A stretch of DNA of 64,000 bases. It comes from Enterobacter sp. C2. GTDB taxonomy: Bacteria; Pseudomonadota; Gammaproteobacteria; Enterobacterales; Enterobacteriaceae. Positions within the stretch are counted from its first letter, which is position 1. Every line of letters begins with the position of its first letter. Made by a program: the position numbers and the translations under genes. The stretch covers positions 3,534,001 through 3,598,000 of the forward strand of contig NZ_CP082269.1 of assembly GCF_019880405.1 (NCBI RefSeq), written 5' to 3'. The notes under the pieces were generated by a model. The model ran no database searches and was not told where the DNA came from. It saw only the letters and a list, made by a program, of their open reading frames with translations. Below are positions 37,711-47,417 of this stretch, one piece after another.

Positions 37711-39055
37711 GTTATCAATGACGTTACGCCTGACATTGTCATTTGTGCTGGTGATGGCGTTAGCCTGCACCGGCGTAAGCTGGACGTTATATCGGGCGTT
37801 AAGCCACGAATTAACGTGGCGGGATGATATCACGCTGGTTAACCGCGCCGAGCAGATCAGGCAGCTGTTATTGGATGGTGCTAAAGCAGAAAATCTACCG
37901 CTCTATTTTAATCGGATGATGGATACCCGTCAGGATATTCTGCTCATCCACTCACCCGACGCGCGGAGTATTTCCGTCAATCATACGGGCGTGGATCCGT
38001 CCCTGCTGGACGCCCTACCCTCGCTGAACAAGCCTGATTTAGAGACGATCGCCAAACGCGATATCGCCGGCACGCAGCTTTCAGCGGTGCGGATCGCCGC
38101 GCTCAGCTATGACCAGCCCGTGACCATTACCGTCGCCAGGCTGGCGTCAGAGCGCCAATATATGCTTGAACAGTATCGCGATAACAGCATCATGATTTGC
38201 ATCATCGCTATTCTGCTCTGCTCTGCGCTAAGCCCGCTCTTGATCAGGAACGGTCTGAAAGCTATTCACGCGCTGAGCCGGTTAACGGCGAATATAGACA
38301 GTCGCGGACTTAGCCAGCCTCTGGATGAAAAAACCCTGCCCATTGAACTGAAACCCTTGGGCAGCGCGTTAAATATTATGCGTCAGAAGCTGGATGATGA
38401 TTTTACCCGGCTCAATCAGTTTGCTGACGATCTGGCCCATGAATTACGTACGCCGGTCAATATTCTCCTTGGCCATAACCAGGTTGTCCTGAACAAAGAG
38501 CGCACCATAGATGAATACCAGCAGGCGCTGGCAAATAATATTGAAGAGCTTGAGGGGCTTTCCCGCTTAACTGAAAATATTCTTTTCCTTGCCCGTGCCG
38601 AGCATAATAATATTCTGCTCAAAAAAGAGGCGGTTTCGCCTGCTGAGGCAATAGGTAATCTGATCGATTTCCTGGAGTATGAGGCCGACGAAAAAAATAT
38701 CACCTTCGTCACCGCATGCGAGGGCACGCTTCAGGCCGATCGGATCCTGCTCCAGCGCGTACTGTTAAACCTGCTTAGCAATGCGGTAAGGTACTCCCCG
38801 GAAAATGCACTGATCCACATAAATACGTGGATGAAAAACGGCGAAACCGTCGTTGAAGTGATTAATCCAGGCGCCGAACTGGATGCGCCCGACAAGCTAT
38901 TTAACCGTTTCTGGCGAGGCGATAACGCCCGACACTCCTCCGGCTATGGGTTGGGGTTATCCATGGTGAAAGCGATTATGGAGTTGCACGGAGGCTCAGC
39001 AGACTACCGCTTTGCCGATGGAGAGCATATCTTCTCTCTGCGTTTTCCTGTCTGA
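37691..39055 (+). CDS. hprS: Sensor histidine kinase HprS (YedV)
   Basis: HprS is the membrane sensor kinase partner of HprR. The 454-residue protein has two membrane segments (about 12-34 and 160-182) flanking a periplasmic sensor domain, a HAMP linker, the H-box FADDLAHELRTPVN and ATPase boxes (LLNLLSNAVRYSP, GYGLGLSMVKAI). Length and order match E. coli (452). The ATG at 37691 overlaps hprR; an internal ATG at 37718 is an alternative. The coding sequence is visibly more AT-rich than its flanks. Confidence 0.92.
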   Translation: MKTVKPELSMTLRLTLSFVLVMALACTGVSWTLYRALSHELTWRDDITLVNRAEQIRQLLLDGAKAENLPLYFNRMMDTRQDILLIHSPDARSISVNHTGVDPSLLDALPSLNKPDLETIAKRDIAGTQLSAVRIAALSYDQPVTITVARLASERQYMLEQYRDNSIMICIIAILLCSALSPLLIRNGLKAIHALSRLTANIDSRGLSQPLDEKTLPIELKPLGSALNIMRQKLDDDFTRLNQFADDLAHELRTPVNILLGHNQVVLNKERTIDEYQQALANNIEELEGLSRLTENILFLARAEHNNILLKKEAVSPAEAIGNLIDFLEYEADEKNITFVTACEGTLQADRILLQRVLLNLLSNAVRYSPENALIHINTWMKNGETVVEVINPGAELDAPDKLFNRFWRGDNARHSSGYGLGLSMVKAIMELHGGSADYRFADGEHIFSLRFPV

Positions 39056-39105
39056 GCAGCAGATGCTGTTGCAGCCGCTTTTTTTAGCGATTATCCTCTG
39101 ACGTT

Positions 39106-39615
39106 ATGAAAACACCCCGCATCCCTATCGCCCTCCAGCAGGCTGTTATGCGCAGCCTGCGGGACAAGCTTGCCCAGGCCAATCGCTACCTTGAACGTCA
39201 CTATCCGGAACCTACACTGGTCTATCAGCAGCGCGGCGCGGCGGCAGGTACGGCCTGGCTTGCCAGCTATGAAATTCGCCTGAATCCGGTGCTGCTGCTG
39301 GAGAACCAGCAGGCGTTTATTGACGAAGTTGTCCCGCACGAGCTGGCACACCTGCTGGTGTGGAAGCATTTTGGCCGCGTTGCGCCACACGGCAAAGAGT
39401 GGAAGTGGATGATGGAGAGCGTGCTCGGCGTTCCCGCCCGCCGCACCCATCAGTTTGAGCTGGCCTCGGTACAGCGTAATACGTGGCCCTACCGCTGCGC
39501 CTGCCAGCAGCATCATCTGACCGTGCGCCGCCATAACCGCATCCTGCGCGGCGAAGCGGTCTACCGCTGCGTCCACTGCGGCGAGCCACTGGTTGCCGAA
39601 CCGGCATCAGCCTGA
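39106..39615 (+). CDS. sprT: SprT family zinc protein
   Basis: SprT belongs to the SprT/Spartan metalloprotease-like family; the bacterial protein's role is not established. The 169-residue protein has the zinc motif [15 protein letters not shown] near residue 76 and a C-terminal zinc-ribbon with two Cys pairs (YRCACQ and YRCVHCG). It is next to endA as in E. coli. Confidence 0.95.
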   Translation: MKTPRIPIALQQAVMRSLRDKLAQANRYLERHYPEPTLVYQQRGAAAGTAWLASYEIRLNPVLLLENQQAFIDEVVPHELAHLLVWKHFGRVAPHGKEWKWMMESVLGVPARRTHQFELASVQRNTWPYRCACQQHHLTVRRHNRILRGEAVYRCVHCGEPLVAEPASA

Positions 39616-39701
39616 ACAAGCAAACGCTTTTGTGAACTGACTGATTGCATCTGAGAACCGCATTCGCTAGGGTGCGACGATCTTTTGTAATGGAGTTTGT
39701 C

Positions 39702-40400
39702 ATGTCCCGCCCCTATCTTCTCACCCTTACCCTGCTGGCAGCGAGCCTCTCCCACTCTGCGCTGGCTGAGGGTATTCACAGTTTCGCCCAGGCCAAGGCG
39801 GCAGGCGTAAAGATCAACGCCGACGCGCCGGGGGACTTCTACTGCGGCTGCACCATTATCTGGCAAGGCAAGAAAGGCGTGGTCGATCTCGCCTCCTGCG
39901 GCTATAAGGTGCGTAAAAATGCCAACCGCGCCAGCCGTATTGAGTGGGAGCACGTTGTGCCCGCCTGGCAGTTTGGCCACCAGCGCCAGTGCTGGCAGGA
40001 CGGCGGACGTAAAAACTGTGCGAAAGATCCGGTCTATCGCCAGATGGAGAGCGACATGCATAATCTGCAGCCCGCCGTTGGCGAGGTCAACGGCGATCGC
40101 GGCAACTTTATGTACAGCCAGTGGAACGGCGGCGAGGGTCAGTACGGCCAGTGCGACATGAAGGTCGACTTCAAAGAGAAGCTGGCTGAACCGCCTGCTC
40201 GCGCTCGCGGGGCCATCGCCCGCATCTACTTCTATATGCGCGATCGCTATTCGCTGTCGCTCTCCCGCCAGCAAACGCAGCTGTTTGAGGCCTGGAACAA
40301 GATCTATCCCGTCACGCCCTGGGAGTGCGAGCGCGACAGGCGAATCAACAAGGTGCAGGGTAATGCGAATCCCTACGTGCAGCGCGCTTGTCAGGGGTGA
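39702..40400 (+). CDS. endA: DNA-specific endonuclease I
   Basis: EndA is a periplasmic nuclease that cuts double-stranded DNA. The 232-residue protein has a signal peptide ending near HSALA, the catalytic motif [14 protein letters not shown] (His of the beta-beta-alpha-metal fold) near residue 80, and the metal-site block [15 protein letters not shown]. The start MSRPYLLTL at 39702 was chosen because the upstream in-frame residues lack signal-peptide character. E. coli EndA is 235 residues. Confidence 0.96.
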   Translation: MSRPYLLTLTLLAASLSHSALAEGIHSFAQAKAAGVKINADAPGDFYCGCTIIWQGKKGVVDLASCGYKVRKNANRASRIEWEHVVPAWQFGHQRQCWQDGGRKNCAKDPVYRQMESDMHNLQPAVGEVNGDRGNFMYSQWNGGEGQYGQCDMKVDFKEKLAEPPARARGAIARIYFYMRDRYSLSLSRQQTQLFEAWNKIYPVTPWECERDRRINKVQGNANPYVQRACQG

Positions 40401-40478
40401 AAGAGCTAACCTACACTAGCGGCATCTTGTTAACCGTGCGGCAGCCTTGCCGCACGCTCTATCCCGGACGATGTTTTC

Positions 40479-41210
40479 ATGCGTAAACCCCGCATTTATC
40501 ACCCTGAACTCCTCACCGTTGGCCAGCAGGTTGCGCTAAGCGACGATGCGGCCAATCACGTCGGCCGCGTGCTGCGTATGGCCGCAGGCCAGCCTCTGCA
40601 GCTCTTTGACGGCAGCAACCAGCTTTTTGAGGCGGAGATCGTGCGCGCCGATAAGAAAAGCGTGGTGGTGAGCCTGATCGCCGGTGAAACCGACGATCGC
40701 GAGTCGCCGCTGCATATTCATCTCGGCCAGGTGATGTCCCGGGGCGAAAAGATGGAATTCACCATCCAGAAATCGATAGAACTGGGAGTAAGCCTCATTA
40801 CGCCACTTTTTTCTGAGCGCTGCGGGGTTAAACTGGATCCTGAACGCCTGAACAAGAAGATCCAGCAGTGGCAGAAAATTGCTATTGCTGCCTGCGAGCA
40901 GTGTGGCCGCAACCGGATCCCGGAGATACGTCCGGCTATGGATCTGGAAGCCTGGTGCGCCGAGCCTGATGAGGGGCTAAAGCTGAATCTGCATCCGCGC
41001 GCCAGCGCCAGCATCAATACGCTGCCGCTGCCGGTTGAGCGCGTGCGGCTGCTGATTGGCCCGGAAGGCGGCCTGACGGCGAACGAGATCGCCATGACCG
41101 CAGACTATCAGTTTACTGATATCCTGTTAGGACCACGCGTTTTGCGCACTGAAACCACCGCGCTCACCGCCATTACCGCACTTCAGGTGCGTTTCGGTGA
41201 TTTGGGGTAA
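40479..41210 (+). CDS. rsmE: 16S rRNA m3U1498 methyltransferase RsmE
   Basis: RsmE methylates N3 of U1498 in 16S rRNA using SAM; it is a SPOUT (trefoil-knot) enzyme. The 243-residue protein has the N-terminal PUA-like domain ([19 protein letters not shown]) and the C-terminal knot signature [14 protein letters not shown] and [16 protein letters not shown]. It is followed 31 bases later by gshB in the same direction. Confidence 0.97.
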   Translation: MRKPRIYHPELLTVGQQVALSDDAANHVGRVLRMAAGQPLQLFDGSNQLFEAEIVRADKKSVVVSLIAGETDDRESPLHIHLGQVMSRGEKMEFTIQKSIELGVSLITPLFSERCGVKLDPERLNKKIQQWQKIAIAACEQCGRNRIPEIRPAMDLEAWCAEPDEGLKLNLHPRASASINTLPLPVERVRLLIGPEGGLTANEIAMTADYQFTDILLGPRVLRTETTALTAITALQVRFGDLG

Positions 41211-41241
41211 GACTGGCTACAGGTTTAAACGGAGAAAGCGA

Positions 41242-42189
41242 ATGATTAAGCTCGGCATTGTGATGGATCCCATCGCAGGCATTAACATCAAAAAAGACTC
41301 CAGCTTTGCCATGCTGCTGGAAGCCCAGCGTCGTGGCTATGAGCTGCACTATATGGAGATGGCGGATCTCTATCTGATCAACGGCCAGGCCCGGGCTCGC
41401 ACGCGCACCCTGAGCGTAGAGCAGAACTATGACCAGTGGTATACGTTCAACGGCGAGCAGGATATCGAGCTGGCCGATCTTGACGTCGTGCTGATGCGTA
41501 AGGATCCGCCGTTTGATACCGAATTTGTCTACGCCACCTATATTCTGGAGCGCGCGGAAGAGAAAGGCACGCTGATCGTCAACAAGCCTCAGAGCCTGCG
41601 CGATTGCAACGAGAAGCTGTTCACCGCCTGGTTCCCGGAGCTGACCCCGGAAACGCTGGTAACCCGCAATAAGGCGCAGCTTAAGGCCTTCTGGCAGAAG
41701 CACAGCGACATCATTCTGAAACCGCTGGACGGCATGGGCGGCGCGTCGATTTTCCGCGTGAAAGAGGGCGATCCTAATCTCGGCGTGATCGCTGAAACGC
41801 TGACCGAGCACGGCACCCGCTACTGCATGGCGCAGAACTATCTGTCGGCGATCAAAGACGGCGACAAGCGCGTGCTGGTTGTCGACGGCGAACCCGTTCC
41901 CTACTGCCTGGCGCGTATACCGCAGGGCGGCGAAACCCGTGGCAATCTGGCCGCCGGGGGACGCGGTGAACCACGTCCATTAACCGACAGCGACTGGGAT
42001 ATCGCTCGCCGCGTTGCCCCTACCTTGAAAGCCAAAGGGCTGATCTTTGTAGGTCTGGATATCATCGGCGATCGCCTGACGGAGATTAACGTCACCAGCC
42101 CGACCTGCATTCGTGAAATCGAAGCAGAGTTCCCGGTCTCCATTACCGGTATGCTGATGGACGCGATTGAAAAGCGTCTCGGCAACTAA
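41242..42189 (+). CDS. gshB: Glutathione synthetase
   Basis: GshB joins gamma-glutamylcysteine and glycine with ATP to make glutathione. The 315-residue protein equals E. coli and shows the ATP-grasp fold: [14 protein letters not shown] near residue 160 and the metal-binding [19 protein letters not shown] near residue 270-290. The start [11 protein letters not shown] at 41242 matches the family. Glutathione also gates the KefC system encoded at 56-58 kb. Confidence 0.97.
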   Translation: MIKLGIVMDPIAGINIKKDSSFAMLLEAQRRGYELHYMEMADLYLINGQARARTRTLSVEQNYDQWYTFNGEQDIELADLDVVLMRKDPPFDTEFVYATYILERAEEKGTLIVNKPQSLRDCNEKLFTAWFPELTPETLVTRNKAQLKAFWQKHSDIILKPLDGMGGASIFRVKEGDPNLGVIAETLTEHGTRYCMAQNYLSAIKDGDKRVLVVDGEPVPYCLARIPQGGETRGNLAAGGRGEPRPLTDSDWDIARRVAPTLKAKGLIFVGLDIIGDRLTEINVTSPTCIREIEAEFPVSITGMLMDAIEKRLGN

Positions 42190-42219
42190 ATTCAGCCCGC
42201 CCGTAACGGCCTGTTTGCA

Positions 42220-42273
42220 GGTGAAAGACCCGGATTTGCGATCCGCAGGGATAGCAAAGCGGGGGCTTTCACC
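42220..42273 (+). other. Nested 54-base hairpin between gshB and yqgE
   Basis: GGTGAAAG (42220-42227) pairs with CTTTCACC (42266-42273). Inside it CCC pairs with GGG, TTTGC (42235-42239) with GCAAA (42254-42258), and ATCC with GGAT around a tiny loop. No U-run follows closely, so it is not an obvious terminator. It lies in a 133-base gap longer than the E. coli equivalent. It could be a small repeat element or an mRNA processing/leader structure. Confidence 0.6.
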
Positions 42274-42322
42274 GCATACTGGGTACTTGTTGCTTTTTGA
42301 ACCAGGAACAGAACCTCTGACA

Positions 42323-42886
42323 ATGAATTTACAGCATCACTTTCTGATTGCCATGCCTGCTCTCCAGGATCCCTTCTTCCGCCGTGCCGTGGTCTATATC
42401 TGCGAATATAACGAAGATGGCGCGATGGGGATCATCATCAATAAGCCGCTGGAGAACCTGAAGGTCGAAGGGGTACTGGACAAGCTCAAAATCAAGCCCG
42501 AAGGGCGTAATCCGGCGATCCGTCTGGATAAGCCGGTGCTGCTTGGCGGCCCGCTGGCAGAAGATCGCGGCTTTATCCTGCATACGCCGCCGGCAAAATT
42601 CTCCTCAAGTATTCGCATCTCGGATAACACGGTGATCACCACCTCCCGGGACGTGCTGGAGACGCTCGGCACCGACGAGCAGCCCACCGACGTGCTGGTG
42701 GCCCTCGGCTACTCCTCATGGGAGAAAGGCCAGCTTGAGCAGGAGATCCTCGACAACGCCTGGCTCACCGCTCCGGCAGATCAGAACATCCTGTTCAAAA
42801 CGCCTATCGCCGACCGCTGGCGCGATGCGGCAAAGCTCATTGGCATTGATATCTCCACCATGCCCGGCGTGGCGGGACACGCCTGA
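42323..42886 (+). CDS. yqgE: UPF0301 (AlgH-like) protein YqgE
   Basis: A 187-residue UPF0301/AlgH family protein of unclear function. It begins [19 protein letters not shown], and has [18 protein letters not shown] and the [16 protein letters not shown] segment that define the family. The start was chosen by E. coli alignment; 52 upstream in-frame residues overlap the gshB end and the hairpin. Its stop overlaps the yqgF start by one base. Confidence 0.96.
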   Translation: MNLQHHFLIAMPALQDPFFRRAVVYICEYNEDGAMGIIINKPLENLKVEGVLDKLKIKPEGRNPAIRLDKPVLLGGPLAEDRGFILHTPPAKFSSSIRISDNTVITTSRDVLETLGTDEQPTDVLVALGYSSWEKGQLEQEILDNAWLTAPADQNILFKTPIADRWRDAAKLIGIDISTMPGVAGHA

Positions 42887-43302
42887 TGAGCGGGACTCTG
42901 TTAGCCTTTGATTTCGGCACCAAAAGCATCGGTGTGGCGATCGGCCAACGCATTACCGGCACCGCCCGTCCGCTGACGGCGCTGAAGGCGCAAAACGGCA
43001 CCCCGGACTGGAACCTGATTGAGCGTCTGCTGAAAGAGTGGCAGCCGGATGAGGTGGTGGTTGGTCTGCCGCTGAACATGGACGGCAGCGAACAGCTCTT
43101 GACCGCCCGGGCGCGCAACTTTGCCAATAAGATCCACGGCCGCTTCGGGGTCCGCGTTGCTCTGCACGACGAACGCCTGAGCACCGTTGAGGCACGTTCA
43201 GGACTCTTCGCCCACGGCGGCTTCCGGGCGCTGAACAAAGGCAGCGTTGACTCTGCCTCGGCGGTGATCATTCTCGAAAGCTACTTCGAACAGCACGTCT
43301 GA
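42886..43302 (+). CDS. yqgF: Holliday-junction-resolvase-like protein YqgF (RuvX), pre-16S rRNA nuclease
   Basis: YqgF is an RNase H-fold nuclease needed for 5' maturation of 16S rRNA. The 138-residue protein shows the first acidic motif [15 protein letters not shown], the second [13 protein letters not shown] and the third [10 protein letters not shown] with expected acidic residues. Translation is coupled to yqgE through an ATGA-type overlap. It ends 2 bases before the convergent yggR stop. Confidence 0.97.
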   Translation: MSGTLLAFDFGTKSIGVAIGQRITGTARPLTALKAQNGTPDWNLIERLLKEWQPDEVVVGLPLNMDGSEQLLTARARNFANKIHGRFGVRVALHDERLSTVEARSGLFAHGGFRALNKGSVDSASAVIILESYFEQHV

Positions 43303-43304
43303 TC

Positions 43305-44297
43305 TCAGCCCTTCTCTGCCAGCCGCCCGGCGGCAACCCGCTGCTGGCGGCTCTGGCTGAAAGTCTGCATCCCCGCCTGCTGTCCGGTCTGCATCAGGCC
43401 CGAAAGCTGGTGGGTTTTGCCATCGCGGATCAGGTTCGCTACCGCCGGGGTGGTAACCAGCAGCTCAAACAGCGCCACGCGTCCGCCCTGCTTATCGGCC
43501 TCCAGCTTTTGCGCCAGCACCGCCTGCAGGCTGCCCGCCAGCTGGCTACGCACCCAGGCTTTCTCCTCCGCCGGAAAGGTATCGATCAGCCGCTCTACCG
43601 CCTGGGCCGCCCCCCGAGTGTGCAGCGTAGCCAAAACCAGATGCCCGGTCTCGGCAGCGGTCAGCGCCAGACGAATGGTCTCGCTGTCCCGCAGCTCGCC
43701 GATTAAAATGACGTCTGGATCTTCACGCAGCGCGGCGCGCAGGCCGTCAGCAAACGACGGGCAGTGCTGGCCTATCTCCCGCTGCTCGATCAGGCACTCC
43801 GCCCCCTGATGAACAAACTCCACCGGATCCTCCAGGGTGAGAATGTGCCCTGCCAGGCGGTGGTTGAGATAGTCGACCATCGCCGCAAGGGTGGTGGATT
43901 TACCGCTGCCGGTTGCGCCGGTGACCAGCACCAGCCCGCTGTCGCAGGCCAGGATCTGCTCCAGCGCCGGCGGCGTATCCAAAGCGTAGAGCTTCGGACA
44001 CGTCGTGGGTAGCAGGCGCAGCGCCAGGGAAATACCGTGATGGTGCATAAAGGCGCTGGCCCGCAGCCGCTGCTGGCTCCCCAGCGCAAGGGCAAAGTCT
44101 ACCTGCCGGTTGGCCCACCACTCCCCCTGCTGCTCGTCCGTCAGGGTGTCGCGGAGGATCGCCTCGATATCCGGCGGCGGAAACGGGGCATCTTCAAGCT
44201 TACCCTGCCTGCGCCAGCGCGGCGGCCAGGCGCTGCACAGGTGTAGATCCGAAACGTTATGCTTTACACTAAGGGCCACTATGTCTTCCATATCCAT
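43305..44297 (-). CDS. yggR: PilT-like ATPase YggR
   Basis: A 330-residue type II/IV secretion ATPase of the PilT subgroup. It has Walker A VTGATGSGKSTTLAAM near residue 130, the Asp box LTLEDPVEF, Walker B-like DPDVILIGELRD and the His box ATLHTRGAAQAVERL. PilT drives pilus retraction in pilus-bearing bacteria; no pilus genes are nearby, so the role here is unknown. The start MDMEDIVALSVKHNVSD at 44297 follows GGAGG. It is divergent from yggS. Confidence 0.94.
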   Translation of the reverse strand: MDMEDIVALSVKHNVSDLHLCSAWPPRWRRQGKLEDAPFPPPDIEAILRDTLTDEQQGEWWANRQVDFALALGSQQRLRASAFMHHHGISLALRLLPTTCPKLYALDTPPALEQILACDSGLVLVTGATGSGKSTTLAAMVDYLNHRLAGHILTLEDPVEFVHQGAECLIEQREIGQHCPSFADGLRAALREDPDVILIGELRDSETIRLALTAAETGHLVLATLHTRGAAQAVERLIDTFPAEEKAWVRSQLAGSLQAVLAQKLEADKQGGRVALFELLVTTPAVANLIRDGKTHQLSGLMQTGQQAGMQTFSQSRQQRVAAGRLAEKG

Positions 44298-44316
44298 GAT
44301 TAAGCCTCCGGAAAAG

Positions 44317-45021
44317 ATGAACGATATCGCGCATAACCTGGCACAGGTCCGGGACAAAATCTCAGCCGCTGCGCTGCGCTGCGGCCGTGCTTCAGAAGAT
44401 GTTGCTCTGCTTGCAGTCAGCAAAACCAAACCTGCGAGCGCCGTCGCAGAGGCTATCGACGCTGGACAGCGTGCGTTTGGTGAAAACTATGTTCAGGAGG
44501 GGGTGGATAAAATTCGCCACTTCCAGGAGCAGGGCGTAACGGGGCTGCAATGGCACTTTATTGGCCCTTTGCAGTCCAACAAAAGCCGCCTGGTGGCAGA
44601 GCATTTTGACTGGTGTCATACCGTCGATCGCCTGCGCATCGCCAGCCGTCTGAGCGACCAGCGCCCCGCAGGAATGCCGCCGCTTAACATCCTGATTCAA
44701 ATCAATATTAGCGATGAAGAGAGCAAGTCCGGCATTCCCCTTGCCGAGCTGGATGCCCTCGCCGCCCAGGTCACTGAACTGCCGGGCGTCTGCCTGCGCG
44801 GACTGATGGCAATCCCCGCCCCTGTGTCAAATTATGAAAGGCAGTTTGCGGTGGCACAGCAAATGGCTGTAGCATTTGACGCGCTTAAATTGCGCTACCC
44901 AACGGTAGATACGCTCTCTCTGGGGATGAGCGACGATATGGAAGCCGCCATCGCGGCGGGCAGCACCCTGGTACGCATCGGCACCGCCATATTTGGTGCC
45001 CGTGACTATACAAAAAATTAA
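44317..45021 (+). CDS. yggS: PLP homeostasis protein YggS (PLPBP)
   Basis: YggS binds pyridoxal phosphate and balances vitamin B6 and amino-acid pools without known enzyme activity. The 234-residue protein equals E. coli. The PLP lysine lies in LLAVSKTKPASAV near residue 36; SLGMSDDMEAAIAAGST near residue 200 is the phosphate-binding signature. The frame is open far upstream, but the start MNDIAHNLAQVRDK at 44317 fits the family. Confidence 0.97.
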   Translation: MNDIAHNLAQVRDKISAAALRCGRASEDVALLAVSKTKPASAVAEAIDAGQRAFGENYVQEGVDKIRHFQEQGVTGLQWHFIGPLQSNKSRLVAEHFDWCHTVDRLRIASRLSDQRPAGMPPLNILIQINISDEESKSGIPLAELDALAAQVTELPGVCLRGLMAIPAPVSNYERQFAVAQQMAVAFDALKLRYPTVDTLSLGMSDDMEAAIAAGSTLVRIGTAIFGARDYTKN

Positions 45022-45039
45022 GGAAAACTGAGGAACGCC

Positions 45040-45606
45040 ATGAAGACGTTGACTTTCCTGCTCTCAACGGTAATTGAGCTTTATACGATGGTGCTGCTGT
45101 TACGGGTCTGGATGCAGTGGGCCCGCGTAGATTTTTATAACCCGTTCTCACAGTTTATCGTGAAGATCACCCAGCCGGTGGTAGGACCGCTGCGCCGCAT
45201 TATCCCGGCGATGGGCCCCCTCGACAGCGCCTCGTTGCTGCTGACGTTTGTGCTGTGCGTGCTTAAGGCTATCGTGCTGTTTATGGTGGTGACCTTCCAG
45301 CCGATTATCTGGATTGCTGCCGTACTGATCCTGCTGAAAACCATCGGCCAGCTCATCTTCTGGGTGCTGCTGCTGATGGCCATCATGAGCTGGGTCAGCC
45401 AGGGCCGCAGCCCGGTTGAGTTTGTGCTGATGCAGCTCGCCGAGCCGCTGCTGCGCCCTATCCGCCGACTGCTGCCGTCCATGGGCGGGATCGACTTCTC
45501 GCCGATGATCCTGGTGCTGCTGCTCTATGTCATCAACATGGGCATTGCCGAGCTGCTGCAGGGCACCGGAAATATGCTGCTGCCGGGGCTGTGGATGGCG
45601 CTGTAA
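45040..45606 (+). CDS. yggT: YggT family membrane protein
   Basis: A 188-residue inner-membrane protein made of two YggT repeats: MQWARVDFYNPFSQFIVKIT then PLRRIIPAMG, and later a second unit with PLLRPIRRLLPSMGGIDFSP. Reported roles concern osmotic/potassium tolerance; mechanism unclear. It follows yggS by 18 bases. In E. coli yggU overlaps its end; here rdgB begins 39 bases later and yggU is gone. Confidence 0.95.
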   Translation: MKTLTFLLSTVIELYTMVLLLRVWMQWARVDFYNPFSQFIVKITQPVVGPLRRIIPAMGPLDSASLLLTFVLCVLKAIVLFMVVTFQPIIWIAAVLILLKTIGQLIFWVLLLMAIMSWVSQGRSPVEFVLMQLAEPLLRPIRRLLPSMGGIDFSPMILVLLLYVINMGIAELLQGTGNMLLPGLWMAL

Positions 45607-45645
45607 GCGCCAGCGGTCGCGGTTTACACGAATCAGGATGTAACT

Positions 45646-46239
45646 ATGCAAAAAGTTGTTCTTGCCACCGGCAACGCCGGTAAAGTGCGCGAGCTGGCCT
45701 CGCTGCTCAACGATTTTGGCCTCGACGTGGTGGCGCAAACCGAGCTGGGCGTGGAGTCCGCCGACGAAACCGGCCTGACCTTTATCGAGAACGCCATCAT
45801 TAAAGCGCGTCATGCTGCGCAGGTTACCGGCCTGCCGGCGATTGCCGACGACTCCGGGCTGGCGGTTGACGCCCTCGGTGGCGCGCCGGGGATCTACTCC
45901 GCGCGCTTTGCCGGAGCAGACGCCAGCGACCAACAAAATCTGGAGAAGCTGCTGGTCGAGCTGCAGGACGTGCCGGACGGCGAGCGTCAGGCCCAGTTCC
46001 ACTGCGTGCTGGTCTATATGCGCCACGCCGACGATCCGACCCCGCTGGTGTGCCACGGCAGCTGGCAGGGCACCATCGCCCGTGCACCTGCGGGCAGCGG
46101 CGGCTTTGGCTACGATCCTATCTTCGTTGTGCCAGAGGCAGGTAAAACCGCTGCCGAGCTGAGCGCTGACGAGAAGCGCGCCGTCTCTCATCGGGGACAG
46201 GCGCTGAAACTGTTACTGGAAGCCCTGCGTAATGGCTGA
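45646..46239 (+). CDS. rdgB: dITP/XTP pyrophosphatase RdgB
   Basis: RdgB hydrolyses non-canonical purine triphosphates (dITP, XTP) to prevent their use in DNA. The 197-residue protein equals E. coli, with [18 protein letters not shown] at the N-terminus, the metal site [20 protein letters not shown], the GFGYDPIF motif and SHRGQAL near the C-terminus. It overlaps hemW by 8 bases. Confidence 0.98.
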   Translation: MQKVVLATGNAGKVRELASLLNDFGLDVVAQTELGVESADETGLTFIENAIIKARHAAQVTGLPAIADDSGLAVDALGGAPGIYSARFAGADASDQQNLEKLLVELQDVPDGERQAQFHCVLVYMRHADDPTPLVCHGSWQGTIARAPAGSGGFGYDPIFVVPEAGKTAAELSADEKRAVSHRGQALKLLLEALRNG

Positions 46240-47368
46240 TTTGCCACCTCTGAGCCTTTACATCCATATCCCCTGGTGCGTGCAGAAGTGTCCCTACTGC
46301 GACTTCAACTCGCACGCGCTAAAGGGCGAAGTTCCCCATGATGACTACGTTCAGCATCTGCTGAGCGATCTTGACGCTGATGCGCCCTGGGCGCAGGGGC
46401 GTGAGGTGAAGACGATCTTTATCGGCGGCGGGACGCCGAGCCTGCTCTCAGGCCCGGCAATGCAAACCCTGCTCGACGGCGTGCGGGCGCGTCTTAATCT
46501 GGCCGCTGACGCCGAGATCACCATGGAGGCCAACCCCGGTACGGTGGAGGCCGACCGCTTTGTCGACTACCAGCGGGCGGGCGTTAACCGTATCTCCATT
46601 GGTGTGCAGAGCTTTAGCGAAGCCAAGCTGACGCGGCTGGGGCGTATCCACGGTCCGGAGGAGGCGAAGCGCGCTGCCCGGCTGGCAACGGGTCTGGGGC
46701 TGCGCAGTTTTAACCTCGATTTGATGCACGGCCTGCCGGATCAGACGCTGGACGAGGCGCTGGACGATCTGCGTCAGGCTATCGATCTGAACCCGCCGCA
46801 TCTCTCCTGGTATCAGCTGACCATTGAACCGGGCACGCTGTTTGGCTCCCGGCCACCGGTGCTGCCAGATGACGATTCGCTGTGGGAGATCTTCGAGCAA
46901 GGACACCAGCTGCTGACGGCGGCAGGCTATCAGCAGTATGAGACCTCGGCCTATGCGAAGCCGGGCTACCAGTGTCAGCATAACCTGAACTACTGGCGCT
47001 TCGGGGACTATCTCGGCATCGGTTGCGGCGCGCACGGCAAGGTGACCTTCCCGGATGGGCGGATCCTGCGCACCGCCAAAACGCGCCATCCGCGGGGCTA
47101 TATGCAGGGAACCTATCGCGACCGGCAGCATGAGGTAGAGACCGCTGACAAGCCGTTTGAGTTCTTTATGAACCGCTTCCGTCTGCTGGAGCCTGCGCCA
47201 CGGGCGGAGTTTACCCGCTACACCGGGCTGGATGAGTCTGCGATCCGCCCGCAGATCGAACGTGCCCTGGCGCTCAACTACCTAACCGAGTCCGCTGAGG
47301 CGTGGCAGATAACAGAGCACGGCAAGCTGTTTTTGAACTCGCTGCTGGAGCTGTTTCTCGCTGAATAG
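46232..47368 (+). CDS. hemW: Heme chaperone HemW (radical-SAM)
   Basis: HemW is a radical-SAM family protein now regarded as a heme-inserting chaperone for respiratory enzymes, formerly taken for a coproporphyrinogen oxidase. The 378-residue protein has the [4Fe-4S] motif CVQKCPYC (Cys-x3-Cys-x2-Cys) near residue 16 and a C-terminal HemN-like domain. It is last in yggS-yggT-rdgB-hemW. In E. coli yggM and ansB follow; here djlA does. Confidence 0.97.
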   Translation: MADLPPLSLYIHIPWCVQKCPYCDFNSHALKGEVPHDDYVQHLLSDLDADAPWAQGREVKTIFIGGGTPSLLSGPAMQTLLDGVRARLNLAADAEITMEANPGTVEADRFVDYQRAGVNRISIGVQSFSEAKLTRLGRIHGPEEAKRAARLATGLGLRSFNLDLMHGLPDQTLDEALDDLRQAIDLNPPHLSWYQLTIEPGTLFGSRPPVLPDDDSLWEIFEQGHQLLTAAGYQQYETSAYAKPGYQCQHNLNYWRFGDYLGIGCGAHGKVTFPDGRILRTAKTRHPRGYMQGTYRDRQHEVETADKPFEFFMNRFRLLEPAPRAEFTRYTGLDESAIRPQIERALALNYLTESAEAWQITEHGKLFLNSLLELFLAE

Positions 47369-47373
47369 CCTGT

Positions 47374-47405
47374 GTGAGCTCGTACTGACATCAGCACGAG
47401 CTCAC
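47374..47405. terminator. 32-base palindrome at the hemW/djlA junction
   Basis: GTGAGCTCGT (47374-47383) pairs with ACGAGCTCAC (47396-47405), and inner CTGA pairs with TCAG; only one A-C mismatch interrupts a 15-position dyad around a 2-base loop. It sits between convergent genes at a synteny break. It may be a bidirectional terminator, though no U-run follows on either strand. Confidence 0.7.
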
Positions 47406-47417
47406 CGGCGAGCCGGA

